A stretch of DNA of 64,000 nucleotides, taken from contig BEDY01000002.1 of NCBI GenBank assembly GCA_002335605.1, positions 496,001-560,000 of the forward strand. The letters are read 5' to 3'. The notes under the pieces are model-generated. The model searched no databases. It was not told the DNA's origin and saw only the letters and a list, made by a program, of their open reading frames with translations. The DNA comes from Prillingera fragicola. Lineage: Eukaryota; Basidiomycota; Tremellomycetes; Trichosporonales; Trichosporonaceae. Below, in pieces: positions 12,715 to 24,180 of the stretch (its first letter is position 1; each line of letters begins with the position of its first letter). Made by a program: the position numbers and the translations under genes.

Positions 12715-14355
12715 TTAGGTCTTGCCGGTAAGGCGGTCTTCGATGAGGTCGGCGACGACCTGGCCAACGACTGTAATAGACGAACCCTGGAAGCCCTCGG
12801 GGTAGTCGACCTTGGGCTCGTTGGGCTTGGTAAAGTGCTTGTCGTGCTGGACGGCAAAGTGACGGATACCGAGAGTGTGGGCGGTCCACTGGTAGTCCCG
12901 GGCAAAGCCACCCTTGTAGAACATTTCGATGACGGCCGAGCGGGGTGTGGCCGGCATCCAAAGCAGATGGGTGAGACCGTTACCGTGGACGCCGAGCATG
13001 ATCGTCGTGCGCGCAGCGATGCGGATTTGTTCCTCCTTGGAGGTATGCTCAGCCTCGACAATGACGAGCTCAAAGCCGAGCTTGTCGCGCTTCTCCTCAA
13101 GAGCCTTGACAAGATCCTTATGCGACGCTTCGGTGAGACGACGCCTCGTGGCCTGACGCGAAATGTACGTCACGACAGGCTTGTAGTCGCCGGCAGGCTT
13201 CATGGCGACACGACGAGGCGATCCAGGGTCATTGCCCTCGGTGATAACGGGGTCGATGGCACCGAAACCCTCAAGGTTGCGGTTGATGATAGCCTCGTCG
13301 ACTCCAGAGAAACGGAGCATTTGGCGACGCAGAGGCTCCCACCACCACGGCGAGACGTTGTCAGCATTGACGGCACACGCGCCAGCAAGGGTACGCGCGG
13401 TAGGGCCGGTGTGGGGGCCACGGAACGCGGCCGAACGGTCGGAAAGAATGGCGTGTTCAAAGACGTAAGCCTTCTTGCGGCCCTCAGAGCGAGTGACCAG
13501 TCCAAGATCCGCCATGTCCTCGGGGTAGAGGGTACCAATGTTCGGGAACAGGCCAAAGAGGACAAAGACGTTGAAGCGGGGGCCGTCACGCCACTCGTTG
13601 ATCTTTTGGTGCAGGAACCACGCACGCGATGGGGGAGCAAGGCTGGTCTCACCTGTCGCCGTAATGTCGGGGTCCATGGACGCGTGCACACGCCAGGTGG
13701 AGAGGAGGAGCTCTGCCGAAAAGTGGTAGTAGTGGTCGAGGAAGCGACCGTCGTTCCATAGGTAGGTGGTGCCCTTCATCTCGAGAACGTTGTCTCCCCA
13801 GAGCTCGTAAGCCTCCTGAGGAGTACGGAAGATGATCTCGTCGCCGCGGGGCTCACGCTCAGCCTCGTTACCGCCAGCCTTGTCAGACGCGCCGACTCCG
13901 GTCGAGGTCAACAGGCGAAGCTCTGGCCAATCTGAACGTTTATCCCTGCTCATGTCAGCCGAATCCAGAAGCCCTGCTACGTACGTGATAATGTAAAGCT
14001 GGCCGTTAAAGAGATAGAGCCGCTCAAACAAGGTCCATCCGGGCGAATGGCCTAGGTTGAGAGTGTGACGGTCCGGGAACGACTCCTGCTCGGGGTCGCC
14101 CTTGCCAGAAGGAGTGACAAAGCCCACCTTCTTGACAGTGTCCTGGTAAGGCGTCGCGTGTCCACCACCCCTGTGCGAGCCGCAGAGCACGTTGGCTCCC
14201 TTTCCAAACAGTGTCCTAAGGCTCGATGTGCCCTTGCCCTTTACAGCTGCCGCCCGGTGGTGGTCCGCCAAAAGCAGCCACGCAAAGGATAATGTTATGA
14301 GGATCAAGAGGAGGTCGCGGCGCGTCGGACGCAGTCCTCGAGAGAACACTGGCAT
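12715..14355 (-). CDS. Glycosyltransferase family 61 (DUF563) type II membrane protein
   Basis: From the ATG at 14355 the frame gives 546 residues, or about 533 if the likely in-frame intron 13946-13984 is removed. An N-terminal basic stretch and a single hydrophobic anchor (about residues 12-32, LLLILITLSFAWLLLA) suggest a Golgi type II protein. The GT61 core is clear: a WNDGRFLDHYYHF segment, the central EHAILSDRSAAFRGP block, VVTYISRQATRRRL, and the signature GVHGNGLTHLLWMP followed by an AVIEMFYKGG motif. GT61 enzymes (for example EOGT) transfer sugars such as GlcNAc or xylose; the acceptor here is unknown. In a capsule- or glycan-forming yeast a surface polysaccharide or protein O-glycan role is possible. 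The frame is open upstream to 14793, but that part lacks conserved sequence and I treat it as leader. Confidence 0.87.
   Translation of the reverse strand: MPVFSRGLRPTRRDLLLILITLSFAWLLLADHHRAAAVKGKGTSSLRTLFGKGANVLCGSHRGGGHATPYQDTVKKVGFVTPSGKGDPEQESFPDRHTLNLGHSPGWTLFERLYLFNGQLYIITYVAGLLDSADMSRDKRSDWPELRLLTSTGVGASDKAGGNEAEREPRGDEIIFRTPQEAYELWGDNVLEMKGTTYLWNDGRFLDHYYHFSAELLLSTWRVHASMDPDITATGETSLAPPSRAWFLHQKINEWRDGPRFNVFVLFGLFPNIGTLYPEDMADLGLVTRSEGRKKAYVFEHAILSDRSAAFRGPHTGPTARTLAGACAVNADNVSPWWWEPLRRQMLRFSGVDEAIINRNLEGFGAIDPVITEGNDPGSPRRVAMKPAGDYKPVVTYISRQATRRRLTEASHKDLVKALEEKRDKLGFELVIVEAEHTSKEEQIRIAARTTIMLGVHGNGLTHLLWMPATPRSAVIEMFYKGGFARDYQWTAHTLGIRHFAVQHDKHFTKPNEPKVDYPEGFQGSSITVVGQVVADLIEDRLTGKT
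13946..13984 (-). other. Probable 39-nt intron inside the GT61 frame
   Basis: On the minus strand the segment starts GTACGT and ends GAGCAG, with a CTGAC branch-like site about ten bases before the end. Its length is divisible by three and it contains no stop, so a frame search reads straight through it. Removing it gives a smooth YIITDKRSDW join in place of a 13-residue insertion. Confidence 0.65.
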
Positions 14356-14894
14356 GATGCGTGAGCGACCGCGTCGGCTGAGTGGACGCGAGTTTGAGTT
14401 GAAGATGGGAATATTGAACGTGGATGCCAGGGTTTCGTGAAAAGCAAGAGGGGGCCCACGAGTGGGGGATTGCGGTCGCTGCGGCCGGGATGCGCACTGG
14501 CGTTGATAGCAGCTACTGTAGCTGAGCAGCTGCAAGCAATGTACAAATGCACTAAGCGGGGCTAACAAGTTGAATGACAGTCTCGTGCGAGCTCGTGCAA
14601 GACACGATTTGTGCTGGCCGGTTGCGGCATCTGCTGAGAGCGTTGGCGCGTGCCCAGACATGACAACGCTCCGTGGCAGCCGAGGCTGGTGGCTGCTGAC
14701 CACAGCTACAGGTACCCGCATCCCTGCATTCTGCGCTTCCATCTTCGATACACCCGCCACAACCCTGGCACCTTGGTAACCACACCATGGCACAGTTTCA
14801 CAGCCGGGAGGGCAAGGCGGAGGCGCGGAGGCTGGAGTGTGTGGTGTGCGCAGGACAATAGGTGCATTTCACTACTACTGTTGACAGTTGATGT
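14356..14894. other. Intergenic stretch between GT61 and thioesterase genes
   Basis: This 0.54 kb holds the upstream region of the GT61 gene (-) and the 3' flank of the thioesterase gene (-). The GT61 frame remains open through most of it on the minus strand without similarity to the family. No other element was recognised. Confidence 0.45.
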
Positions 14895-15692
14895 TTACAT
14901 CTTGCTCTTGCTCTCCTCGGCAGGCAGCTCAACCTCGCCGTCCTCGCTGAAGCGCGTGAGCTCACCCTTGGCACCCATGTGCTTGGTGTGGCTTCCAAAT
15001 GCACACAGCTTGCCCTGCTGGTTGAAAAAGTTGACGCGTGTGTAGGCGAGCGTCTTGCCTGTTTGCGTATCAGCGCCGAATGTCCACTCGGGTGACCACT
15101 TACCAAGCTGCAGTACCTCTCCTACGCCGGTCAACTCGTCTCCGATCTTGCCCGCAGGACGAACAAACTCGCACGAAATGTTGACAGAGGCACCAGTAGG
15201 AGGGGCGATTCCCCTGGATTGCAACGCGAGCGAGGTGACAGTGTCGGTGAGCTGGGCTTTAGCACATGAGCCTTCCCGGGCAACCGACCGAAAGGACAAC
15301 ACCACCGTGGACCGTCTATGCAAGTCAGCGGCTGCAATAGTGCTTGAAGACGTACGTTGTGGTTGTTAACATGCTCGGGTCCAATCTTCAAAGTAGTCTT
15401 GACCCATCCTGGCTTTGCGTCGTTCACAACAAGCTGCAGTTGTCAATGAATCTTCCTCCACTATTAAGCGTACGTTGACGAGAACCTTGCCATCGTGGCC
15501 TATAGATCATCAGCAAGGGTCGTCCGAATACATTGCGCTGGCGGGACTGCGTCCCTAAGGCTGCTGTCGTGCCCGAAATGAGACGTACCCGCTTTGGCAA
15601 CCGTCTTGGCCCAGGTCTGAGGCGGGTCAGCGTGCTTACAAGTTGGACGCAAGAAGATGTACCCTCCGGACAAATGCAAGGCAGGCAGCCAT
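14895..15692 (-). CDS. Hotdog-fold thioesterase (PaaI/ACOT13-like)
   Basis: The 166-residue protein must be assembled from seven exons: 15663-15692, 15589-15616, 15474-15499, 15356-15433, 15289-15315, 15104-15251 and 14895-15058. All joins keep frame and use GT-AG introns of 36-89 nt. The hotdog active-site region reads TVHGGVVLSLTDTVTSLAL, matching the HGG-x(6,8)-D-x(3)-S pattern of ACOT13/PaaI enzymes that hydrolyse acyl-CoA. It appears only after splicing exons 4, 5 and 6. Downstream blocks GASVNISCEFVRPAGKIGDEL and GKTLAYTRVNFFNQQGKL also fit the family. The short N-terminus does not show a convincing targeting signal. Location (cytosol or mitochondrion) is undecided. It shares a divergent promoter with the Sec7 gene. 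Confidence 0.85.
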
Positions 15693-16625
15693 CTCGATAG
15701 TCAATGTTAATGGGCGATAAGAGCTCAAAGATACGAGATCAGACACGGCTTTGCAAGATGGGATAGCGGGCCGTCCGGCATTCGGCTCTCACCAATTCAT
15801 GTCCGGTGTGCCGAAGCGCTCGCCTGGCTGGGTGCAGCTGGGGTGGCCGGTGGAGGTGATTACCCCACCCAGCGATCCGAGCGCAGCGTACCAGCAGTGG
15901 CCAGGGTCGAGTGAAACGTGAGCTGCAGAATTTATTTCAGCCACCCATTTAGATATGATCTGCAGCGAGCAATGGCGCCTAGACAGCTCTCGGCGCGTGA
16001 GCGCAATTGGGGCTGCGGCATGCGTACCATCGGACTGAGTGGCCAGACCCGCAGGTATGGCTGCTGCGCTCAGAGTTCGGGATGGCCGACCCAGGCTGCT
16101 GGAAAGAGGGTCGGTCCCAGAGCCGAGTTGGCCGACCCGGCAGATGCAGAGGGTACACTAGGAGTATGTATGAGGCCAGGGCACGGGATGGCAATCCAGA
16201 TCAATGTATCGTCCCGCGCGGCGCGCACACGCGCACGCGCACTCACCCCTGCCTACCGTCGCAGCAGTCCAGAACGGTGAAGGGCAGCGCTGGCGGAGGC
16301 GGCACAGCGGAACAGGAATCACCATACAGGAGGAGAATCAATCTACATGCGACGATCCATGCAGCGCACAATGTCCTGTTCACCACATTCATCCACTTGT
16401 TCTTGAACGACTCGTATATACACTCTTTTCGACTGCCCCATTTGTACACATCTGTACACTACCCGTGCGTCACCGCCGACAGACTGCACGACAGCATCGT
16501 CACGCTCCCCCTGTCCTTTCCAACAGACGTCCTTGGTCAAAACGCATCGCCACATGAAGTAACTTGAACGGTGCTGCGCGCGTACTATCCGACCACTGTC
16601 GCACTTGCTCACCGAGCCATTCGCA
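15693..16625. promoter_or_regulatory. Divergent promoter region, thioesterase / Sec7-PH gene
   Basis: This 0.93 kb lies between two start codons that point away from each other. It contains CpG-rich sequence near 16205-16245 (an alternating GCGC/CACGCG tract) and a CT-rich leader before the Sec7 ATG (about 16480-16560). Open frames in it have no recognisable domain. Confidence 0.45.
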
Positions 16626-19600
16626 ATGGTCTTGAGTGACCAGGGAGGGGCAACAAAACCCATCATGGCCACCCTTCCAGTCACGCCGACCAAGAAGGCC
16701 ACCCGCCGGCGATCATGGTTTGGCCTGGTGTCCCCTTCTCGCAAAGAACGGGTATCCGTGGTCCCAGCACCTCAGGTCCGTCAGACGCCTGTCGAGGCCG
16801 ACGACCACATGGAGGAGTTGGATCTTACTCCGGTGCGCGGATCGGCAGACGTGGGTTTGCACAGCTCGGGGACAGTCTCGGACAATGCTACCAGCGACGA
16901 ACGAGATGGTGAACTGGAGAGCACCGTCAGGAGGAAGCGGCCTTCAAAAGACGTCGACTGCGACGACGGTCCCGTTCGTATGAAGGACATGGCAACATTA
17001 GCAATATTGTCGAGGAACAACACTTCATCCAAGCCTGTGCGTTGAGCAAGAGTGCCAGTGAAGCGAGCACACACGCTGACTATTGCCCCAGAGACCATTC
17101 TCCTCTCGCATCTTCTCGCGCTCGGCCAGCGACCGCGACGTTCACTCGCCTCCCCCGGACAGTCTCAATCCACCAGCCGCTACTCCCCCAACACTTACTC
17201 CCTCAAAAGTGCCTCGGCGCACATCTTCAATTGGCGGTGCTCCTCGAAGGACCTCTGAGAACAACACGGAGGAGAACTCGCCGCTCAATAAGCCCCTACC
17301 CAGCTTACCGGGCCCTTCCTGGGCGCCGTTGCCGCCAGTATCACGCCCAGTGTTGCTCGCGACCGCAAACGCTCCGTCCTCATACCCTATCCCCCCGACA
17401 GACATTGTTGTTACACCGAGCAGTCCCCTCGAAAGGGATCCGTTTGATTCTCTGTTTGGCCTTGAACATTCCAGTCGCAATCCCGAGCGCTCTGCGTCGG
17501 CTCCCGTGTCTCGGAGCCCCTCGACAAGTACACCTCGGGTTCGGTCCGAATCGCCCAGCCCGATGCCCAGCCGGCAGTCGTTGGGAAAGAGCTTTCCTGC
17601 GGCTCTCGGACGACCTTCTGCTGGACTGCCAACTCAGCTCATGCCGCAGACAGTGTCATCTCCACTGCCAACAGGCAGCCGACCGGCCAGTCCCACACCA
17701 AAAGTCACGTTCACTGGAGCAGATGACTCGTCCCATGATTTCGAGGCAAAGGACCATGCCTCAGTCAAAGCGCCCCGTCCGCGCAGCCTGTCAGCAATGT
17801 TCTCGCGATCGCCGTTACTGGCTGGTGATGCTACGACAGATGACGACGAGCCTCAGGCCGGTAGCAAGTTTAGCTGGCTTGGCGTGCGCAAGACCATCAG
17901 GCGGCGCCGGTCCGAGTCTAGGCTTGGAAAGCAACGAGAATCCGAAAACGATACCGGCCCGAGCAATGATGCGAGCGCCAATGAACGAGGAGGGTCGCTG
18001 GCCCATCGCCACCCGAACGCCAACGCGTCGACGCCCATGTTATTGAGCAACCGCTCTGGCCTCGGGGACGACGAACACACCAAGACGTCGTCCCGCCCAA
18101 TGTCTATTCCCTTCAAGGGTGTGCGCACCGGATCAAGTGTTGACCACACTGCGCCCCCGTCGACGTCGACATCTTCGTCGTTGTCATCATCATCGTTCGT
18201 TCTCCCTGCCATGCAGCATCAACCATTCTTTGCTGCTCAGGACTGGACCGAGAGTCCATCGGCCGATGTGGAGGAAATGTTCGGCGAGAACGACATATCT
18301 CGGGCTCGCAAAGACAAGCCGTGGCTGGACGCCCCCGCATCGGCGCGCTCCTCGTACACGCCAGTGTCTGCTCTTGGGTCTTTGCCTGAGACTGGACCCC
18401 CGCCTACGATCGTCGAGCACTCTCCGGCAGCACCTGCGCCTCCAGCCGTGATCCATGGTCGAGGCCGGTCAATGTCTGACCCACGCCGCCGTGTACAGTC
18501 AGAAGAGTCACTGTCATCGTCGCCTCGCTCCCCGTTCCTGGGCACTGATGGCCCCCAAGGACCTCCGCAGCGTCCTGTTGTGGAGAGCCGTTCCAGCTCA
18601 AGCAACTCGCTCGGGTTTGGCAAGGTGCGCAACGTCTTCTCAAAGGGACGACCGCGGAGCAACAGTACTTTGCGATACGGCGGCTCAGCCGACGAGCGAG
18701 AAGATGGCCGCGATACGCCTCATACTCGGCCCGAGTCGTCAGCATCGGCCGCTTCGTTTCCCCACTCGCCGGCTCTTCCGCCCGTTCGGATCCGGCCCGA
18801 GGACGTGCCGCAGGTGTCGACCTTGGCGCTGCAGGGTGGCGAGGACGACCGCCGTGTAATTCTCACAGAGACCCCGGAGCGTTCCCCTCGTTCCTCCTAC
18901 GCAGCGTCTCAGTCGTCTCGGGCGACAGAGTCGACACGGCGATCAGCTACTGCCGACCCGTACGGGCTCACTGCGTCCAATCGTGGGCCTCGTGCCCGTG
19001 CGTCAACAATTGCATCGGGTGCCATCTCGTGGCAGGGAACTGTGGCAACTGCAGGCCACGGCGGGTCCACCACTCACTTGCCTGCACAACCTACGTTCCC
19101 TACTGCAGCTACTCCGCCCAGGCAACGAGCGGGATCTATCCGTCGCCTATCAAACGGCCTCTTCCGTGCCAACCCCGCCTCACCCAAGCCCGCCAACGGC
19201 AGCTTGTTCCCCTTGCCACCGCGGAGCGGGTCTGTGTCGTCCCCCACTGCAGGACCTATTCATGATGAGCGATCGCCCAGTCCTATCCACAGTGCCAGGC
19301 CGGGCAGCAGTCTCGGTATGGCGTCCACCCTGCTGGCCACCCCAGACTTTGACAAGGAGCGGATGAAGGAGCTGGCCAGTATTCGGCCCGACGATACACC
19401 CGAGAGTTGGCTTGAGCGCGTCTCTGTCATTAGTCGACGGGAGCTGGCCGGGGTTCTCGCCGACAGCAGTGACCCCTTCCACACTGAGGCTATGCGGCTC
19501 TACATGAGTCGCTTCGACTTCACGCACATCGCGCTCGACGTCGCCCTCCGCCGGCTGCTCATGCACATGTCGCTCCCCAAGGAAACGCAGCAGATTGACC

Positions 19601-21822
19601 GTGTCATTGAGGCATTTGCAGTGCGCTACGACCAGTGCGAACCTGGACTATTTGGTTCCAAGGACAATGCCTATGTTCTAGCCTTCTCGATGATGATGCT
19701 GCACACCGACGCATTCAATCGACACAACAAGAACAAGATGTCCAAGGCGGATTACGTACGCAACACTCGTTTGCCTGGTGTGCCCGAGGTGGTCCTTGAA
19801 GCATTCTACGACAACATCACGTTCACGCCGTTCGTCTTCATCGAGGACGACAATGAGGCATCGCTCGCAGCTATTGGTGGTGGACCCGGCGGCGCCATGG
19901 TTGGCGCCGTGAGGTCGCCCAAGATAGACGTTTACGACCTGATCGTCGGCCAACAGCTCGGCAATCTGCGTGTCGATGTCGAGCGTCACTTGCCCGCGGA
20001 CAGCCCGTTCTCGTGCATGGGCACGCAGCCATTCCTGGACGTAGATCGCCTGCAACGCGCATTTGCCAACGCCCATCCCCTCCAATTTGTCAAGTCGAGG
20101 CCAAGGCGCAAGTCGTCTGTCACGTTGGCTAGTTCTTTGGGCGAGAAGTCGAATATGCCTTCGGTCCCCAAGGAGGAGTTTACCACGCTCAAGATCACCA
20201 AGGTTGGGCTTCTCAGCCGGCGGGATGACTCAATTGTCAACGGCAAACGCGTCGGAAACAAGCGCTGGAAGAGCTGGAGTGTTGTCCTTACCGGCTCGCA
20301 ACTGCTCTTCTTCAAGGACACCATCTGGGCTCTTACTATGATTGAGCAGATCCGCCGCAACGGCAATGTCGACTCGCCCAATGTTCCTCGCATGACAGGA
20401 TTCCAGCCCGACGAGGTGCTTTCCGTCAAGGACTGCGTGGCGGTGTTTGACCGCGAGTACGCCGAGACCCCGTTCACCTTCCGCTTTGTCATGCCGGGCC
20501 AGAGGCAGTACCTCATGCAGGCGGTCGACGAGATGCAGATGAATGAGTGGCTTACTCTCATCAACTATGCGAGTACCTTCAAGACCGCTGGTATCCGCAT
20601 GCGTGCTGCTGGCCTCAACAGTGGCGACGCTGTCATGGCTGGTGCGGCTGCTGCCGAATCACACATCCGCGACCTCGAGACTGGAAACGAGTTGGAGCCG
20701 ACCGAGAACTCGCAGACTCGCGCGGTTCTCTTTGCGTCTACGCCTGCTCCTGCAGAGGGCAATGTTGCGCGCCCCAAGTTGAGGCGCGTGGGCAGCATTG
20801 GCCGATCCACGCCTGTGCCGGTCGTCGACATTGCCGGTGCCAACGACGTTGTCGTTGGTGGCGGTGAGCAGATAGAGGCCGTCATAGGCTCGGTCAAGGC
20901 CGAGCTCGCCGCTGGACGCGGTGGAGCGAGGAGGACGTTTTCGCTCCCCCCGAACGGCGAAGTGGCAGCCAAGACTTCGCGAACGGATGGGATACAAGCG
21001 CAGGTCAGCCGGCTTAGGGCCGCTGCCGAGCCGATTGAGAAACGGCTGAGCGCCGCATTGCGCGTGGCGCGCAATCTTGCTCTCCTCACGCCATTCCAAA
21101 AGTCTACTCGTGACCACGTCGAGACTGCGCTGCCCGACCTCGCGAAGCAGATCCGCAGCGACCGTGTGGAGCTGGCCAAGTTGCATCTGTGGATCACCAT
21201 GCTGCTGAAGGACCAGGAGCGCGACCAGCGGGACTGGGCCCGTGTGCGCCATGTTGCTCTCCAGGCTGCGGCCAAGAGTCTGCGCCACCCTCACTCTCGT
21301 GGTCCCACCGACAAGGCGGATCGCCGCAAGACTATAGGTGCTCTGCCTATGTCTGTTCCAAAACTGTCGTTGCCTGATGACAGGTGGGCGAAGCGAGCAT
21401 CGCAGGGTGACACTATGGGTTTGAGCCCGTTGAGCATGGACGAGCTGCCTCTTCGTTCCAAGAGCGACGACGAGCGTGAGCGCGAGCGTCCAACGAGCGA
21501 CCCCAACTCTAGTCATGGCTCCGAGTACGACCTTGGTCGCCGCGAGTCATCAGAGTACATGTCTGCGTCGTCTGCCTTGTCGTTCCGCGAGGAGCTGGAC
21601 CGTCAGCTGGGTTTTGCGGATTCTGAGCCTACTTCTGGTGACATTAGTCCCGGCTCGTCTCCGTTTGCAGAGCCCACTTCGCCACCTGTGGCGGATGAAG
21701 CGGAGGATTGGCGAAACACTCGGGCGGCTACCAAAGTGTCGCTGGCATCGTTGCCGCACTCGCGAGACCTGTCGCGGGCAGTTGGTCCGACGAATGGGGG
21801 GAGGTGGGAGGGATCTGCTTAG
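16626..21822 (+). CDS. Sec7-PH guanine nucleotide exchange factor for ARF (SYT1-like)
   Basis: Two exons, 16626-17036 and 17092-21822, give about 1713 residues. The first ~890 residues are Ser/Pro/Thr-rich and disordered in appearance, with basic patches such as KKATRRRSW near the start. The Sec7 domain spans about residues 905-1055. It contains the loop with the catalytic glutamate (LPKETQQIDR, Glu about 968) and the downstream helix block YVLAFSMMMLHTDAFN. A PH domain follows (about 1171-1300: KVGLLSRRDD ... KRWKSWSVVLTGSQLLFFKD). The C-terminal ~400 residues have a coiled-coil-like segment and an acidic Ser-rich tail. This order matches yeast Syt1-type ArfGEFs that activate Arf/Arl GTPases in Golgi and membrane traffic. 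The intron is required because the first exon stops at 17042. Confidence 0.88.
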
Positions 21823-22073
21823 ATTGTAGACTGGCTCATGGACAGCCAAACGTGTATGCATGCCAGATTCATGCGGGATATCTGGCCAACTCTAAGCCAA
21901 TCTGCCCTGTGAGAGGCTGGCGGCGCTTGGCGTGCCTGATCAGTTGTTCGTGCCTGACAGCGGTGGGCTGCCGACGGACTCTGACGACAGAGTCGGTTCC
22001 TGTCCGCGGCAATGGGGAGAGTCATATCGTCGATCCCGCCGTTTGCCCTCTTCTTCGCAACACTACATCGACC
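21823..22073. promoter_or_regulatory. Short intergenic region and leader of the PFK-2 gene
   Basis: A 251-bp gap between two genes on the same strand. The last 40 bases before the ATG at 22074 are CT-rich with CAC triplets, consistent with a leader. Nothing else was recognised. Confidence 0.4.
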
Positions 22074-24166
22074 ATGGCCGCTCCTCTCTACGTGACCCAG
22101 TCGGGTCGTCTCTTCCACGCTGGTCTCGTACTCATCGTCACCGTGGGCCTTCCGGGTGAGTACCTATGGCTTTTCAGCTCGTGGATTCCCTTATCGCTAA
22201 CCATGTTTGTCTACTCGACCCGACGCCCTCTCCTCATGTCGCCTTCTCTGCACATCTGCATGTTTACTGCACCTTAATTGGCTGTGGTCTTTTGTTTTGA
22301 ACGCCTTTTCTGTCACTCCACTCTCTCGCCTCTGCAGCCCGTGGCAAGACACACATTTCTCGGGCGCTGGAGCGCTACCTCCGCTGGATGGGAGTCAAGA
22401 CCCGCGTCTACTCCCTTGGAGACTACCGCCGCAAGGTTCTCGGTGGAGCAAAGAACATTCCCTCAGACTACTACATGACGCATGGTGAGTTGGCTATCAG
22501 GTGCCGATTGAACATGGTTGCTCACAAAATGCATAGGTAATAAATCTGCGGAAACCATAGCTCTAAGGAATAGGATTGAGCGCGAGCTCGAGGACCAGAT
22601 CTGGGACTTCTTCGAAGTCCAAGGTGGTCAGGTCGTTATCTACGATGCCAACAACAGTAACGTTGCGGCGCGTAAGCGGTGCATGGAGGAGTTTGGCTCC
22701 AAGGGCGTGCACGTCATCTTCCTTGGTGGGTACCTGGCGCGTGGGCAGCGCTAACTGGCTCAGAGTCGCTCTGTGACAGGGATGACATTATTACATCCAA
22801 CATTCGCTCGGTCAAACTGTCGTCCCCCGACTATGCAGGCTGGGACGCTGACCGTGCTGTCGCCGACTATTGGAAGCGTATCCGCGACCAGGAGCAGGTC
22901 TACCAGACCGTCACGGAAGCCGAAGGACCGTACATCAAGGTTATGAACGTGGGCGAGCGAATCGAGATCAACCGTATTGAAGGTGAGCTGCAAGAACTTC
23001 GTCGCTGACGTCAGGCTATCTTCAGACTCGTTGCTGCTTCTTCCTCATGAACATTCACACTCGTCCCCGCACAATCTTCTTTGCGCGGTCGGGACAGTCG
23101 CTCATTGAGCACTCGTACAGGGCCGACTCTGACCTCTCCCCGGCAGGTTGGGAGTATGCTGGGCGCCTCAAGGCAGCGGTGACTGCGCGCCGCAAGCAGC
23201 TTCGCGAGGAGCACACAAAGAATGGCGAACCCGCTGGTCCCGAAGTGCCGCTCGTTGTGTGGACTTCGGCTCGTCGCCGTGCGCACCACACTGCCTGGCC
23301 GTTTGTCCACTCCGGTTACAAGGTGGTGCAGAAGCCGATCATGGGAGAGATCAACCCGTAGGTGGTTATTTTGGCATCGCTGACGAGACCAGTGGTGTCT
23401 GGGACGGTCTTTCGTCGCAGGAAGCGACTGAGCTGTACCCCGACGAGTGGGAGCGTTTCCTTGCCGACCCGTATGCGCACCGTGCGCCGCGTGCCGAGTC
23501 GTACCACGACCTGAGTGGTGAGTATGGCTTTGTGGTTTTGGCTGACGACAGTGCGACTCGAGCCGATCATTTTCGAGCTGGAGCGTTGCCAGGACGACCT
23601 TCTCATCATTGGCCACGCTTCCGTTATCAGGTGTCTCCTGGCGTACCTGGTTGGTCTGCCGCCGAGTGAAGTTCCAGCGGTCGAGATGGCCCGCGGTGAC
23701 CTTGTTGAAGTCACTCCTGCCAGTTACGGTGTCGTGTCTCGCGCCTTCCACTTCTGGTCTGGCGAGGGCCGTGGCGACGAGACTGGCCGCAACCTGTACG
23801 AGAACTTTGCCGAGGCGAGCACAGGTGTTCCCGGAGGCATGCTCCCGACGTTCTCTGCCGAGGCTCTGAACATAGAGCGCGAGGCCGAGGCTGAGGAAGC
23901 AAAGGACAAGGAGCTCAAGGCTGACCTCGTGCGTGCGAGGCTCAGGGAGCGCATGGCCAGCACCACCGATGGTTCGCGCACCGCTCCTTCGGGCCAGGGT
24001 GTGACTACACCGTCGGAGCAGACGGCACAGCACTCTAAGCTTTCGGGAGCGATCCACGAGGCTGACGAGTATATGTCGCCTCACCGCGACAGGAAGAGTA
24101 TGTCGAGTCAAAGTTGCGAAGTGCGTGGCAGCGCTAACACTCGCAGTGAGCATTCTTGAAATTTAA
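22074..24166 (+). CDS. PFK26: 6-phosphofructo-2-kinase with degenerate bisphosphatase domain
   Basis: The exons are 22074-22155, 22338-22484, 22537-22725, 22764-22982, 23015-23357, 23393-23517, 23552-24097 and 24147-24166, about 556 residues. The N-terminal kinase domain has the P-loop GLPARGKTHISRAL (split by intron 1), VYSLGDYRRK, VVIYDANNSN and ESLCDRDDII, so synthesis of fructose 2,6-bisphosphate is expected. The C-terminal phosphoglycerate-mutase-like domain keeps SDLSPAGWEYA, VWTSARRRAHHT and GHASVIRCLLAYL. But the phosphohistidine motif RHGE reads RSGQ, with Ser238 in place of His. Yeast Pfk26 also has serine at this place and lacks phosphatase activity, so kinase-only function is inferred. 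The last exon is my choice: a GTATGT donor at 24098 and a CTAAC branch site argue for it, while read-through would stop at 24159. The gene converges on cofactor C. Confidence 0.9.
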
Positions 24167-24180
24167 TGGATACATGATGG

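Noticed and set aside
12694..13761. 355-codon frame on the plus strand
   Set aside because: It is antisense to the conserved GT61 core and has no recognisable motif.
14356..14793. N-terminal extension of the GT61 protein to 14793
   Set aside because: The extension precedes a normal type II anchor, is not conserved in character and has no supporting start context.
17042..18046. 334-codon frame on the plus strand in another phase
   Set aside because: It overlaps the Sec7 gene low-complexity region in a different frame. The Sec7 frame is continuous and carries the domains.
23011..24153. 380-codon frame on the minus strand
   Set aside because: It is antisense to conserved PFK-2 exons and introns, with no family similarity and no intron logic.
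24098..24159. PFK-2 ending by read-through at 24159
   Set aside because: The GTATGT donor, CTAAC branch site and CAG acceptor make a terminal intron more likely, though read-through remains possible.
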